DNA of 64,000 nucleotides from Ichthyophis bannanicus (GCA_033557465.1 CM066033.1:908512808-908576807), one strand, 5' to 3'. Shown: positions 10,284 through 22,752, numbered from the stretch's first letter. A program made the numbers and translations. Notes: generated by a model from the letters alone, not told the origin.

Positions 10284-11112
10284 GAATTCTTTGCTTCACT
10301 CTTTACCAAAGAAGATGTAGGGAAGTTATCCATGCCTGAAATGTCATTTAAAGATGATATTCAGAATAATTGAAACAAATTTCAATAAACCGGGAATATA
10401 TATTAAAATTATTTTATAAACAAAAGAGTAGCAAATCAACTGGACCAGATGGAATACATCCAAGGGTGCTGAAAGAAATTAAGTTTGAGATTGCACACCT
10501 ACTATTAAAATCATCTGTAGTATCTGAAGATTGGAGAATGGCTAAAGCAATGCCAGTTTTTAAAATAAGGTTCCAGGGGGACCAATGAGCTGATGTCAGT
10601 ACTGGGCAAAATGGTAGAAACCATTAAAAAGGATAAAATTACTGAACATGTAGATAGTCATGGTTTAATGGGAGAAAGATAACATGGATTTAGCCAAGGA
10701 AGATCTTGTCTTACTAATCTCGTATATTATTTTTAAGGTGTGAATGAACAGGTAAATAAAGGTGAGCTGGTTGATATAGTATATCTGGATCTTCAAAAAG
10801 CCTTTGACAGGGTCCCTAATGGGAGACTCTTGGTGAAATTAAAAAGTCATGGGATAGGAGGCAGTGTACTATTGTGGAACAGGAACTGGTTAGAAGATAG
10901 AAAGCAGAGAATAGGGCTAAATGGCCAATTTTCTCAATGGACAAAGGTAAATAGTAGAGGTTCTAGAAAAATTTGGAGACTAGGTATCCAAATGGTTTAT
11001 GAAATATAATGTGGAGAAGTGCAAAGAACAGCCCAAACTATCATTACACAATGCAAGGATCCACATTAGGTATCACCACTCAGGAAAAGGATCTGTGTAT
11101 CATTGTGGATAA
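10284..11112 (+). mobile_element. CR1 LINE fragment, truncated by the DIRS-like element
   Basis: Translation shows the CR1 reverse-transcriptase start (KSTGPDGIHPRVLKE near 10430), then DIVYLDLQKAFDRVPNGR near 10770, and the MQGSTLG-like block near 11050. An internal deletion removed the part containing YADD, near 10955. Homology stops exactly at 11112 where the DIRS-like terminus starts, and I could not find the rest of the CR1 beyond 16147. Confidence 0.75.
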
Positions 11113-11441
11113 AGCACAGTTACTTACCTGTAACAGGTGATCTCTGGGAACAGCAGGAATAAGTCTTCACATATGGGTACGTCGGTACCGACGGAGCCTG
11201 CACGGGAATGCTCCCCAGCATCCAATCAGAAAGCTTTTGGGAGCATCCCACAGCGCCTGCGCACTGACTTCCCGCCCTTTCCACTGTCTCTCCTCAGTTG
11301 AGTTTCCTAGCTGAGACAAAGGGAGAGAACGAGGAAAGGAAGATAGATAGATAGATACAACTCCTAGGGGAGGTGGGTGGGTTGTGAAGACTTATTCCTG
11401 CTGTTCCCAGAGATCACCTGTTACAGGTAAGTAACTGTGCT
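11113..11441. repeat. DIRS internal complementary region: perfect 58-bp inverted repeat
   Basis: Bases 11113-11170 are the exact reverse complement of 11384-11441, 58 of 58 bases, around a 213-base loop. Immediately after, 11442-11480 partly repeats the arm in direct orientation. Perfect conservation implies a young insertion or recent homogenisation. Confidence 0.85.
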
Positions 11442-12309
11442 ATCTCCAGGAACAAGCAGGAATGAGTCTTCACATATGGGGACTCCCTAGCTAGAGATGA
11501 CAGGGGGAGATCCCATAAAATGCATGTTCCTGGATCAGGAGTGCATTTCCCACACAGGAATCTCCGGCATCCCATGAGGGAATGGAGGGTAGGAGTTGAG
11601 AATAGAAGAACTGTAAGGAAAACAGCAAACCCAAGGACTACAGGAGAGGAGTCCATGGCATGTATGATAAGTACCATTAAAATTATTTAATGAAGAGTTA
11701 TAATATGGAGCTTACCTACTGGATTGTAGGAAGTAGAAAGCGTGATGGAGTCTACTGGATATGCAGTAGCGGAATCCTCAAGGTGACCTCACAGCAGTGA
11801 GGGTGAAGGTCCAGACCTGGAAAGCAGGTGAACCAGGTGTCAACTGGGGTAGGATTAGAACGGCAGGTCTTCAATGGAAAGCTTTATGGGAAAAAGCTGA
11901 AAACTCTTTTAGGTACAGAGTCATTAACATTGAGGACTAAAAGAAGAAGACTGACCGATTTGGACAACTAGCCCAGTCTTGGAGGGAAGAAGGGGTATGG
12001 AAAAAAGCCCAAATTCCCAAGGAGAACAATGTGTACTCAAAACAATGAAGATGTACACTATCTTTCCTAGCTGTTGAGAGATAGGAAAGATATTGAAGTT
12101 TGAATCTTCAAGGAGAGGGAGACCTAGAGCAAAATGGAAGCTGTTATCACCACAGTAGTGGTTGTGAGCATAACAGTCCCTACATACTAAGGAACAGTAT
12201 GAAAAAGGGAGCCCACTGTCTGTAACCTCTAAGAAAGGTACAAATTGCTATAGCATAGACAGTGAGGAGATAGTATGTAATACATATCGATTTATAAAAG
12301 TCTCCCAAC

Positions 12310-12311
12310 AG

Positions 12312-12356
<45 letters not shown>

Positions 12357-12440
12357 GAGATATATATATACCTATATATATATGTATATCTAGATATGAA
12401 GAATATGTATCAACATATATATATAGGTGGATATATATAT
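12310..12440. repeat. AT-dinucleotide microsatellite cluster
   Basis: Interrupted (TA)n blocks over about 130 bp inside the non-coding part of the DIRS-like element. Frames through it are artefacts of the repeat. Confidence 0.85.
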
Positions 12441-13723
12441 ACATATGGGGGCATAAATTATGCACATACAGCTTACAGACATATGTATGTAGAGGCATAT
12501 ATAGAGATATTTACATACATGACAATAAGTCTGAAGATACACTAAGCCCCATAAGAACATTCACATGGGGAATGTGAAGGGGAAAGATTCATCCAATAAC
12601 AAGAGGGTGAAAACCCACTTGACAGATATATAGAGAATCTATTTCCGTGGGCTAAGATGATGCAGGAATGCAATCCAGTAAAATAACCAGGATGGTTGCG
12701 TGAAAAACAGAGGATAATATCAGTCTGTAGAGAGCAAATCGAGAGTCCTTTAGAACTCTGACATGGTAGATGGGTAGAAACGCATAGAGGAGATACCAGG
12801 AGGACCCACTGGAGGGACATAGGGGTATCATGCGTTACTAATAGCCTTGGATATTCACGCAGAAAAAGCTTATATTCTGAATTATAACATGAGACAAGAG
12901 GGTGTGGAGAACCCTCACAGTCATGATAATGATTTATAAGCTTTTTTCTACTATATAGAATAGCCCTCAGAGACAAAGTTCAATGCTCTGTAGCAAGGGC
13001 CCATAGTAGAAAGCTTCTCTGAAGATTGCAGAGAGCATTGTGCAGGAGAATTATGAGATAAAACTGACTGAAGTCAGGTGTGTTGCCACATCCTAGGAAA
13101 AGGAGATGGCTAGAAAGAAGATAATGTGAGAAGCCTAAAGTGAGTAGGATTATCCAAGATAGATGAGGACTAGCTTGGAATCACTACTGAGGCTAGAGAA
13201 AATTTTTGGAAGATAGACTGGAACTTGTGGAAAAGTACCAGTAGTTCAATCACTGGAACTCCTGCATGCACAGCAGCTGAAAAGAACAGCAGAGAGAATC
13301 TTACTGTGCAAAACAAAGAGAAACAGACAAAGGGAGAGGAGATATTCCTGTCCCTGTCTGATGAGTTATCTTGAGAATGTATTCAAAGAAACAAAAAGTC
13401 TACACTGGAATGAAAGCTAGAGAAGCTTTTCAGTATGGTACCACTCAGTCAGGGGAAATCCTGGATGAGAGGGGGAGGGTGACTTACCCATATGGCGAGT
13501 CAGCTGAAGGAAAAAATGTTCATGTTGGGACAGAAACTATCATGAGATAGTTGTAACCTCCCTTCTTGGTAGTAAGAAGAGGAGAATTCTGTAACCCATG
13601 GACAAGAATATCCTGACAGCTTAGCATACTGAAAAAGGAAAACCCCAGTGTAGAGCTTTAAGAAAAAACAGTGAACAAACTTCTGTTAAGAAGAGGTTAA
13701 CTGTAGATTGTAACCTTCAGAAC

Positions 13724-15578
13724 CTATGGTTGCTGGGTATGTTGAGACTGGCTAGAATTTGGAAACTTCAGACTAGGACGAGGTGTCCCTTGCTTGGGCA
13801 CCTCTGGATGATGGGCAGGAGAAGAGTGAAACCTTCTTTTCTTAGGGAAAGAAGGCTTGGTAGGACATTTCCTACCTCCTGGGGAAGAAGAAGGCTTAGA
13901 ATGGTCTCCAGAGCCAGGGAAGTCAGTGGAGCAATGAGCAACCTGACGTAAAGCCTCCTTATTGAAGAGATTTTCTCCAGTACAAGGAGAATTACCCAGT
14001 GTATGTTGTGCCCATCTGTTCAAGTCAGAAGCTTGGAGCCAGGCTCTACGACGTGCTCCAATGGCAATAGCAGAGGATCTACTAACAGACTCAAAAGAGT
14101 CTAGAGAAGCACAAGAAAGAAACCAAGAGATATTCCAGCTATGATTAAGAAGCAAGGAATAGTCAGCAGCCTTAGGCTCTGACAAAAAAGGAGTCAAAAG
14201 AGATAATTTCTTTGTGACCTCCTGAAGTGTTAGACTCATATAAAATATATAAGAAATAATTCTTGATGCCAGCATAGATGTTTGGAAGGTATGACGTCCA
14301 AAGGCATCAAGTGCTCTAGAAGCACAACCTGGCGGATAAGAAGAATGCTTCTTCTTGCTTTTTACCTTCCTCATTGCTGATTCCACGACAATGGAATGAT
14401 GGGAAAGTTGATTCTTTTGAAACCCTGGAGAGGGGGGCACTTGATACAGAACATTAGTTGCTGTAGAAGGTGAGGGAACCCTTAAAGGTGATTCCCATAT
14501 TCTCAGAAGAAGATCCTGCAAAGAATGATGTAAAGGAAGCATTATAGTTCCCTCTTCTGCAGGAGAGCCTTGGTTAAGTATTACAGCCAGGGATAGGAAT
14601 AGCAAGAAAGGTTGCCATGTCAAGGAGAAACTTCTGAAAAGAAGGATCTCCAATGGGAACCATCCCTGGGAAGGCTAAGGTTGAAGATGCAGCCTGAGCA
14701 CCAGAGGATGAACTGGTCTGGTGCAGAAAAAGAACCTTACTAGATGGATAATGATACTGGCAGTCACGATTTGAGGCAGTCAGTACTGCATCGTCTATGC
14801 CAGGTATCGATTCCAAACTAGGTATAGAAAGGATCTATGGCACCAATGTAACTGCAGGAATCGACATCGATACCGATACCGGTAATGGCATTGAGACCTT
14901 CATCGGAGGCTGCTCAAGCGGTACCGAGGTAACCAGAGAGTCTTGGTGAGTATCCTCAGTATTGCGTATCCGAAACCGAAAAGGGTCGGTTCCAAGGCGC
15001 GTCGGTACCCAGTCCTCTAGACTAGATATCGATTCCAGACTCGGCATCGAAGGGAGCGAGTCTATCGATGCATGTCTAGAGTGCACCGACGTCGGTGGTG
15101 GTACCGGCGATGCTGATACAGGGAAGTCATTCTGGGTCGTATCGATCGGTTCTGAAGGTACCGAGGACGCCAGATGACGATCCCTGGTGAAGAGTGGAAC
15201 ACTCGACACCGGTGCCAATGCCGGGGTATCGGTACCGCACGAAGCGAATATCACCCCCGAGCATGGCTTAGATACAGGAAAGTCAATCTGGAACATATCA
15301 ATCGGGCCCGAAGGTACCGAGGACGCCAGATGACGATCCATGGTGAAGAGTTGAACACTTGACACCGGTGCCGATGCCGGGTTATCGGTACCGCTCGAAG
15401 CGGATACCACCCCCGAGCACAGCTCAGGTATGTTCTGTGAGGGGTGAGCCCCAGGAACAACCTGAAACCCCTGAAATGCTTTGGAGCCCGAAGACTCCCG
15501 CCGGGGTTTTAATGCCAATGGGGTCTTGAGGGCAAGGCCGGAGCCGTCATCATGCGTGGCATGAGACCTACCACTCAA
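13724..15578 (-). pseudogene. DIRS ORF1 (gag-like) protein, frameshifted
   Basis: Three consecutive minus-strand segments (15578-14835, 14816-14574, 14653-13724) in different frames form one gag-like protein. The first is a Ser/Pro/Val-rich low-complexity region with an in-frame 52-codon tandem duplication. The second contains a PSFQKFLLDMA block. The third has the DIRS gag signature: SIVVESAMRK, a RALDAFGRHTF block, then ARRRAWLQASDL and GENLFNKEALRQV, and ends in a Pro/Ser/Lys-rich tail. Such proteins are thought to package DIRS RNA. At least two frameshifts separate the parts, so the gene is dead as it stands, although each segment is long and open. DNA of the first part is unusually CpG- and GGTACC-rich. 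Confidence 0.6.
15115..15426 (-). repeat. 156-bp in-frame tandem duplication in gag
   Basis: Units 15115-15270 and 15271-15426 are about 85% alike by eye and have a period of 156 bp, 52 codons, so the frame is kept. Each unit encodes the DRHLASSVP block. Confidence 0.8.
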
Positions 15579-16147
15579 GGATTGGCAAGTCTTAACAGAC
15601 TGTTTGTGGGTTACCTAATCCTGTAGAGAAGAAAAATCCGGTGCCCTCACTGCAGGAGGGAAAACAGTATCGAGAGAAACTCGAAAGAGGGAAGGTCTTC
15701 TCTCAATATTGCAGCCTGATAGTTCAGGGGAAAAAGGGTCAGGACCCAAACGGTTAGACACCAGTGATTGGAGTCTAAAAAGAAAACTGTGTTTCCACAG
15801 TGAAGGCACTTCTTAGGACAAGAAGGCTCCATGATGGAGAGGCCTTGTAGGCCCAAAAACGTTAAGACAGAAACAGAGGGAAAAATCTCTCTGAGTTTAA
15901 GAAAAAAGAAAAGAAAAAACCACCGGCGGTACCGGTGTCGGCAGGAAAAACAGCCGCGACCACAAGAAAACAAGAAAAGAAGTATTTAAAGAAAAAAGTT
16001 TCTGCAGTGATAGGAGGACGTCCTGCCGGCTCCGCAGAAAAACGAAAACTGAGGAGAGACAGTGGAAAGGGCGGGAAGTCAGTGCGCAGGCGCGAGGGAT
16101 GCTCCCAAAAGCTTTCTGATTGGATGCTGGGGAGCATTCCCGTGCAG

Positions 16148-17011
16148 AGTGAGGAAACAGGGAGAAGTGTAGTGTCTTACTAGAGAAGGGAGGAAGTGGG
16201 GAGGTGGGTTTAAGTAGAAAGATAAGGAGCTCAGTTTACTAAGCTGCATTAGGTGTTTAATGCACACTAACACAGCATGTTACCTGTTAGCATGCTATAT
16301 AGCATCTGCATTAAACAAGTGGAGGCACATTCCAGTTCCAGCATGTTCGGCCGCATTGGCCATGAAAAACCAGACGTGTGGGAGATAGACCTGATTTTGC
16401 CACCTTGGGGCCCGGACGTACCTGCGACGGCAGAATCGGGGACTTGGACATCTGGGTGCTTCCTGTATGCCAGCGAGATCGGCGAATGGGGAGCTGCCTG
16501 TCCAGAGGCCAGAACGCCACAGTTGGGGCTCGGGAGCCATGGCGTTTTGGCACCATGGCAACAAACCATCTATCTGATGGTTTGGAATGCCATTACCCAT
16601 GTCCGGCTCTACAGACCATGATCTTGCCGGCACCGGAGGCCCCCATGGCCTGGATTGCGGCTGCAGGGGCACAGTGAGGCCAGTGGAATGGTGTGTGAGG
16701 GTGTGTGTCGCTGTGCAGTGGGGACCCCCCAGGGCTTATTCCATCATCGGGGTGGAAAAAGCCAGGCATCCATCTCTGCACTGGGGGGCATACAGAGACC
16801 CAACCTAAATGGCCTCTGTACGTCCTGGTATGTTGCACCACCCCCACTCCACCTCCATCCTGCCCCCTCCCATCGCCGTCCTGCACTCCCCGCACAAACA
16901 CTCTGTATATGCAGGGAGCGCTGGGAACGGAATAGCATCCCGGGCCTGAACGTGGGTTGGACGTCGAAGCCGCACATCCAAACCCGCTATTCGGTGATCA
17001 GAATGACCACC
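16148..17011. other. GC-rich unassigned sequence
   Basis: Overlapping frames on both strands here reflect high GC content, not a gene. No motif of a known protein is visible. Parts (CCATGGCGTTTTGGCACCAT near 16538) resemble stretches in the GC-rich element at 21751-22313, so it may belong to a related repeat. Confidence 0.35.
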
Positions 17012-17437
17012 CTAGGGGGTGATTTTATAAGGAACCATTGAATATTATGTATCATTTGTGTACATAAATCATGTATTTTCAATGATTTGGGTGCAGCAAT
17101 GGGCACTTATGTACGTGCTTTAGGCATTTGCTATTTTGTATGAATATGCAACAGGCTGATCATGTGTCTTTCTCTGTGGGCGTGCACATGGACAGAGTGC
17201 AAATTTACATATGTAAATTGTAAAATACTATAATGTAAGTGCATTCTTGAAAATCTAGGCATGGGCATTTACACCAGCCATAATGCACATTAGACCCATT
17301 GCTTCCCATTGCCCCAAAGTACTGAGGACATTGCTATCAGTTAATGTAAAGGTTTTTCTCTTAATGTGCTTTTAACTCTGTCTGTTAAGGCACTATAGAT
17401 GCAAAACCTTAGCACAGCTTAATGAATAGACCCCTTA
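17012..17437. mobile_element. possible MITE with GGGGT termini
   Basis: The left end (GGGGTGATTTTATAAGG near 17015) and inverted right end (GGGGTCTATTCATTAAG) match over roughly 17 bases with mismatches. Flanking triplets CTA and TTA are compatible with a degenerate three-base duplication. Non-coding. Confidence 0.3.
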
Positions 17438-20012
17438 GTCTTTACCAAAATGCTCTGAAAAATTTGTTTGACTCACCCCCATGCACAGTCATGTGACTCA
17501 CTGTTGATTGGTAAGCAAGCTTTTCTTCAGATAATCCAAATGAATCACTATTTTTTACTTAATTGATATTCTGGAACTTTGATTATACAATAAACTCACC
17601 TGGGAATATTTGTGTAAAATCTGATTTTGTTAATTCCTGCATATACTGTAGTATAGCTTGCTACCTTGGAGGAATGCAAGTATTATTTGCTAATGATCAA
17701 TGTTAGATCAGACAAGTACAAACTGACCTGGTTGGTATTGATCAATGCTGCTACTGCAGTGACTGATTTGCAGTCATGTCCTCTTGGGCTCAATAAGTGC
17801 TGTATACCTGCTTCTTTTTCTCTGAACTCTAGAATCAGTCCATTGGGGAATAAAGGATCCTGAATCTGATGACTGATAAGGACTATGAGACCATCTAATT
17901 TACCTAATACCATTCCTTCAAAAGGTCTATAGACCAGGGGTCAGCAAAGCGCCAACCTCTTGCTCCAGGAGGGCTGGACTGCTCAACAAAGTTCTGTTCC
18001 CTGTGGTTCAATGCTTGGCTCAGTGTGTTATCTTTTTGACGTTTCTTCTCAAATGCTGGCACTAAAAGGAAAAACAGAATCATAACTGAAATGATCAGAC
18101 TCTGGTCTGCCCAAAAAATACTGGAGTGAAGCAACAGTCACAGTCATATTCCAGCGAAACAGACTTTTCTCTAGAACGATGAAGAAACCCCATATGACGA
18201 CAGTGATAGTCTTTTAAGGATGATGCTTTCCCTTGTTGTTTCCCATTAGGGTTATTGCAGTGCCCGTTGCAGTTTACCCAGGGCTGTTTTAACCACCTAT
18301 GGTGCCTTAAGAAAACTTTTGTGACTGGGCTCCTATTTCTCCACATTGATTCTTCCACTCCTAAAATTATGCATCCAGTAAATGTTGAATCACCTCCCAA
18401 CATCAAGCACAAATAAATAAACCTGTATTGTTTTAAATAATGTTTTGTTGGACTACTTCTCTATGAGAAGAACTGAGAATGCTATTACAACTTTATAGTT
18501 TGTTTTAACTGAAAAAGGTTTTTGTCGATACTGTATTTTCAAAAACTGTTGGCTTCCCCCAAATTAATGTGCTGCACTCCTTAAGATGCTAAGACAGCGC
18601 TATGCTTTTAACTACGGTTACGCAGGACAATATTCTGCATCAGAGATCAATGTCTATTTTCAAACTCCTCCATTGTCCTTGGTTATTTTTCCCTTTACAG
18701 CTGTCATGTTATATTTTAGCTCTCTCGTTTTACTGTATTTGTAGTCATCCAATTCTCACCAGAATAGCCCTAAGATTGTAAATAATGCTTAAAAATCAGA
18801 CCACATATGCAGAAGAGTGTATGTGGTCTCGAACAAGCTGCCAGAGTATAGAACACCAAAACAAATGAGAGAGTCAATATTCAAATGGATTTATGTAGTT
18901 AACTTTAAAGTTAAAAAAATCATTCTGAGGTAAAAAACATATAACTTGTGGATAGTATACTGGGAGGGTAGGGTCAAAGATTAATGCAGATAGCTCTGCT
19001 ATTTAGCGGTATTTGGGTAACTATCAATTTTATTAGAGCTGCACAAATAACTGTCCTAACATAAAGGGATAATTTATAAATTTAAGCTCAAAGCTGCATA
19101 TTCAGCGGTCCTACTCAAACAATAGGCCAGCTGATTATTGCCCCCAAGATGCTCACAAAAGACAATTTCACAAGAAACAAAGCAGATCCTTGTCAGTGCT
19201 AAGAGACTGGATGACAGATACATTTTTGGACTAATATACAGTAAGCTGATGACTTGGTGATGTGTTTTAAACAAGAAGGGGATGGAATAAGGGCATTAAA
19301 CTAAGACTGAGAAAAAGACCTGGGAAATATAATATACTGCTTAGGAATATAGGTAAAGAGAGAAGATTCTGGTTGGAACTCCATTTCACCAGAACTAAAG
19401 TTAATTACTGAGAGAGCAGGCTCAAACACTAGGTAGACCAAGCAGTCACTTACAGCTTGATGCAGAAACATGTGCTGCTGTTAGCGCAGGCATCTATGCA
19501 TTGCACACTGCTTATGCAGAATTTTCTGCGCTACTGTGGGCACAGAACACAGGAAGGAATCTAATGCGAACATATAGAATGCGCAAAGGCCTGTGCTAAT
19601 GGCTGCACACACTGCATTTAAATGGATGCTAATGAAGGAATTAGCTAGGATGCGCAGATGCAGAAAAGTGTGCGGAAGACCAGAAGGTTGAGCTCAATGT
19701 GAGATTTTAATGCAAGGCCAGAGGAGGTGATACAGGTCAGCAGTCAGTGCTGGTGAAAGGTTTATGCATGTTTCTCAGTGTACAGCACCCACAACCTTTT
19801 TCTGGCTTTGTTGAAGAGAGTGCTGTGAAAAAAATATAGCAGGAGAAGCATACTGGACCATGTGCTGCAATGCTAGTTGGCGCATAAACAGCAATATTAT
19901 TCTGAGCAGTAAATGTTTTTTGTAAATTGCCCTCATTGAGATCATTTTAATTCTCTATTCCTTTTCTAATCATTCCTTACATTCTATTTTTATTTTTGTC
20001 GGCTGCCACATA
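17438..20012. other. unassigned, one hAT-like end
   Basis: About 2.6 kb with no coding frame of known type. At 17937 a CAGGGGTCAGCAAAGCG motif resembles a hAT terminal repeat, but I found no partner end. No SINE or LINE identified elsewhere in the stretch. Confidence 0.35.
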
Positions 20013-20638
20013 GGGTCCAATTCTGTAAAGCGACTTATGGGGCTGTACGGCCCAGTGGGATGTGCAGCCCCACAAGTCGCCCTGCCCCAATTCCGCATTC
20101 GTCTCCCCACAGACACAGAGCCGCTGTGCAGGGAGAGCAGGATGGGGGCTGCTTGGGGATGAGGTGTGGATGGAGCGGGGGGCGGGCCAGGCACCCGGGT
20201 GTACAGGGCCAATTCATGTCACAGCCCTGTATGTCCATGGAGCACCAGGAGGACACCCAGCTTATTCCACCTTGGAGGTGGAATAAGCGCAGTGCACCCC
20301 TTTTTACTGGCCTGGTATCCCCCCCCCCCAGGAGCAACGGCACAATTGAAGGTGAGGTCCCACTGCCCGATCCCAGCTCTGATGGTTTCTGCCAAGAGTC
20401 GGGCCGTAGGAAACCTGATCAGGGGGTGTCTGACCTGTGGGAGCAGATGGGGCCTGACCATCCTGCTAATTGGATGTCTCCTGCGGTTGCTGAAGGGGCA
20501 CACCAGGCCATCCCAGTGCCTGATTTTGTTACTGTGGGTGCGTCTAGCTCCTGCGGTGCAGAATTGGATACAAGGGAGTCCCTCCTGCTCTGGGACGTCT
20601 AGATGGCCCTGACATGGCCCTTGCTGAATCGGGCTCAT
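20013..20638. mobile_element. GC-rich foldback element, copy 1
   Basis: Imperfect 18-base terminal inverted repeats (GGGTCCAATTCTGTAAAG at left; reverse complement of the right end GAGCCCGATTCAGCAAGG), 12 of 18 identical. Internal hairpin near 20030-20076 pairs GCGACTTATGGGGCTGTAC with its inverse. Non-coding; the many open frames are GC effects. Similar ends occur at 21751-22313. Confidence 0.45.
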
Positions 20639-20639
20639 A

Positions 20640-20862
20640 CTGAACAGATTTCAGTGTATTTTTCGTGATGCCTAGATCCTCTTTCTGGATGGTGATTCCT
20701 AATGTGGAGCCTTGCACTGCATAGTTATAATTAGGGTTGTTCTTCCCTACGTGCATCACTTTGCATTTGTCCACATTAAATTTCATCTACCATTTGGATG
20801 CCCAGTCTTCTAGTCTTGCAGATCCTTCTGTAATTTCTCACAATCAGCATGCAATTGAACAA
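20640..20862 (-). mobile_element. CR1 LINE fragment
   Basis: Minus-strand translation gives [19 protein letters not shown] followed by a QGSTLG block, the region after YADD in CR1 ORF2. It is homologous to 61020-61150 and to 33000-33110. Truncated on both sides. Confidence 0.75.
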
Positions 20863-21296
20863 CGTTAAATAGGGCTAATTTAACCACTTAAGGGGCCTTA
20901 TGTGGATTGATCCCCTTATTTTTTCCAGATTGTCCTGTCCCCACCAGATCATGAATCCAGTAAATGATGAATCATCTTCCAAACAAAATCATCTTTAAAT
21001 GTTTTGCTTTGTCATATTAAATATTTGAGATATAGATGTACTCAATCTAAAAATGAAAAGGAACTGAGACAAATATACTGAAAAGTATTACATGTTTTAT
21101 TCACACATTTATGGGAATGAAGGCTAGGTCTACACACAGTATGAGACAGAACCTCAGTATAACTCTGGAGATGCAGTTCCTTAAACACACCCTCCATTCA
21201 GAGAAACTCACCCAATAGTGGGTGCAGAGCAATGTGGCATGCAATTAACTGGGTATGAACCTGTCTCTTTCCACGTCTTAAATACTCTGTGATACT
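20863..21296. other. unassigned
   Basis: No feature recognised between the CR1 fragment and the next L2 tail. Confidence 0.3.
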
Positions 21297-21520
21297 GTAT
21301 ATTTATTTATTTAGCCAGTTTTGTATACCACCTTATCCTTCAATCAAAGTGGTTAACACAGATTGTAAGGATACATTTAACAGGAAAGGGGGTCAGACAT
21401 ACCAACATACAGACTATCTACATTTAGTTCTCATCTGAGTGTGGTTGTCAGTGGGTCGATTGCAGTGGAGACCAGTGCTTGGCAAATTACGTTACTTGGC
21501 CATAGGCTCTTTTTTAGCAC
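21297..21520 (-). mobile_element. L2 3' UTR fragment
   Basis: Begins on the plus strand with the inverted L2 tail TATTTATTTATTTAGCCAG, then ACCTTATCCTTCAATCAAAG, identical in type to the termini at 4018, 22939 and 46926. Only the 3' UTR is present. Confidence 0.75.
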
Positions 21521-21750
21521 TTTGGCTTATTACAGAAGGAGGTGATAAAATGATCTTACATATTGCACACATAATATAATTTTACATGAGGTTATGGCTC
21601 CTTGTTACTACAAGTGGTGTTGAAGCTGTGTAATTTTGCTTTGTTTCTATGGCATCTTCTGCTAAAGGTGGTTAAATCAAGATTTCTTTAATACCGGAAG
21701 GATAAAATATGCTGGCAATTCCAAATTATTTCCAAGGACAAAAAACACTC

Positions 21751-22313
21751 AGGGGGTCCATCACTGCTATTCATGCAGCTGCAGGCCCCCAAATAACTTC
21801 ACTGTCAGTTGTGTAGGGAAGTTAGTCAGGGGCGGGGAAGAGGCAGCCTGGTGGGTGGAGAGTTGGCGGGCAGTGGGCAGTTGATGCCCTGGATGTACAG
21901 GACATATTTTTTTATCAATTCTGTGCATGGAAGGGGCTGAGAGGGACAAAATTAATCCCCTGCAGCCCAATCCTGGCTTTAGAAGGCCGGATCAGGGGTC
22001 AGGCTGCGGTGAATTAACTTTCTGGGGCAGCGGCCGGCATCGCAGTTTTTTAAATGGAGCCACAGTGCCATGGCAACGGGACACCATGGCGCCCTGGCTC
22101 CATTTAAAAGCCCTGGCTGAGTTAGCCAGGCTAGCGTTGTACATGCAGGCTGGAACTAAATCGCAGTCCCACCCTGCATGTACAGTGCTGTTCACGATTC
22201 TGATCCCATGGGGCTGCACGTGCTCCGCGGGATCAGAATCGCAATCTCCTTTGTATGTCCGGGTCAGCCTGGACGTACAAAGGAGATCTATGTCATGAAT
22301 AGAATCGGGCCCT
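21751..22313. mobile_element. GC-rich foldback element, copy 2
   Basis: Ends share an inverted GGGYCCRAT...CTATTCATG pattern (left near 21751, right near 22313). The interior has hairpins, for example CCTTTGTATGTCC with GGACGTACAAAGG near 22247-22282, and paired GTACATGCAGG near 22140-22185. No protein-coding evidence. Confidence 0.4.
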
Positions 22314-22386
22314 CTATGACTTATGCTGTAAATCAACATGATGTTATTAAACCAAATATGCTATTTCCAAACTTTATACTGTAGAC

Positions 22387-22752
22387 CAGTGGTTCTCAAC
22401 TTTTTTTTCTGTTGCGACACATCTGGCAAAAACCATATTCATGTATGTGACATGCTGAATGCTGCAATCTGCAGCGGAACCAAAAAAGAAACCAAATAGT
22501 TTATTGTACTCAAAAATAATCCTTGGATTGATGGCAACAATTATTGGAATTATTGGGGGGGGGGACTAGAATTAAGGAGTGGTTATAGTGATTTCAAGTA
22601 CCTGGATCCTTGCTCTGCATTTTCCCCAGTCTGCAGGCAAATGTGATTGTTAGGGAAAGCATGGGCTTGCTGTCTGTCAAATATTTCATAACACACTTCC
22701 CAACTCTTGGTGACACACCAATGTGTCCCTACACAGTGGTTGAGAACGACTG
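22387..22752. mobile_element. non-autonomous hAT element with 8-bp target duplication
   Basis: Terminal inverted repeats CAGTGGTTCTCAAC (22387) and GTTGAGAACGACTG (ending 22752), one mismatch. The flanking octamer CTGTAGAC occurs exactly at 22379-22386 and 22753-22760. 366 bp, no transposase. Confidence 0.85.

Larger units (their letters stand above)
11113..16147 (-). mobile_element. DIRS-like retroelement, gag-only
   Basis: The element reads on the minus strand. Its 5' side carries a roughly 101-bp terminal repeat (16047-16147) that is inverted relative to 11198-11299. Next comes a gag-like gene (15578-13724), then about 2.2 kb without any RT, RNase H, methylase or tyrosine-recombinase signature, and finally a hairpin region at 11113-11441. 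Inverted terminal repeats plus an internal complementary region are the DIRS hallmark. The outermost left terminus (AGCACAGTTACTTACCTG) is shared with the DIRS copy at 34733. The lack of the polymerase and recombinase suggests a non-autonomous derivative or internal replacement. Gag identity is by pattern; the borders are approximate at the right end. Confidence 0.65.

Noticed and set aside
12292..12498. 68-codon Tyr/Ile-rich frame
   Set aside because: It is the translation of an AT-dinucleotide microsatellite.
16267..17041. Several overlapping open frames of 70-130 codons on both strands
   Set aside because: They lie in a GC-rich tract, overlap in five frames and share no motif with a known family. 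Composition explains them.
17937..18110. hAT element starting CAGGGGTCAGCAAAGCG
   Set aside because: Only one end was found and no target duplication could be read, so I mention it only within the unassigned stretch.
20035..20638. Frames of 102-180 codons on both strands
   Set aside because: The tract is a GC-rich repeat with foldback ends and related sequence at 21751. No start context or domain supports a gene.
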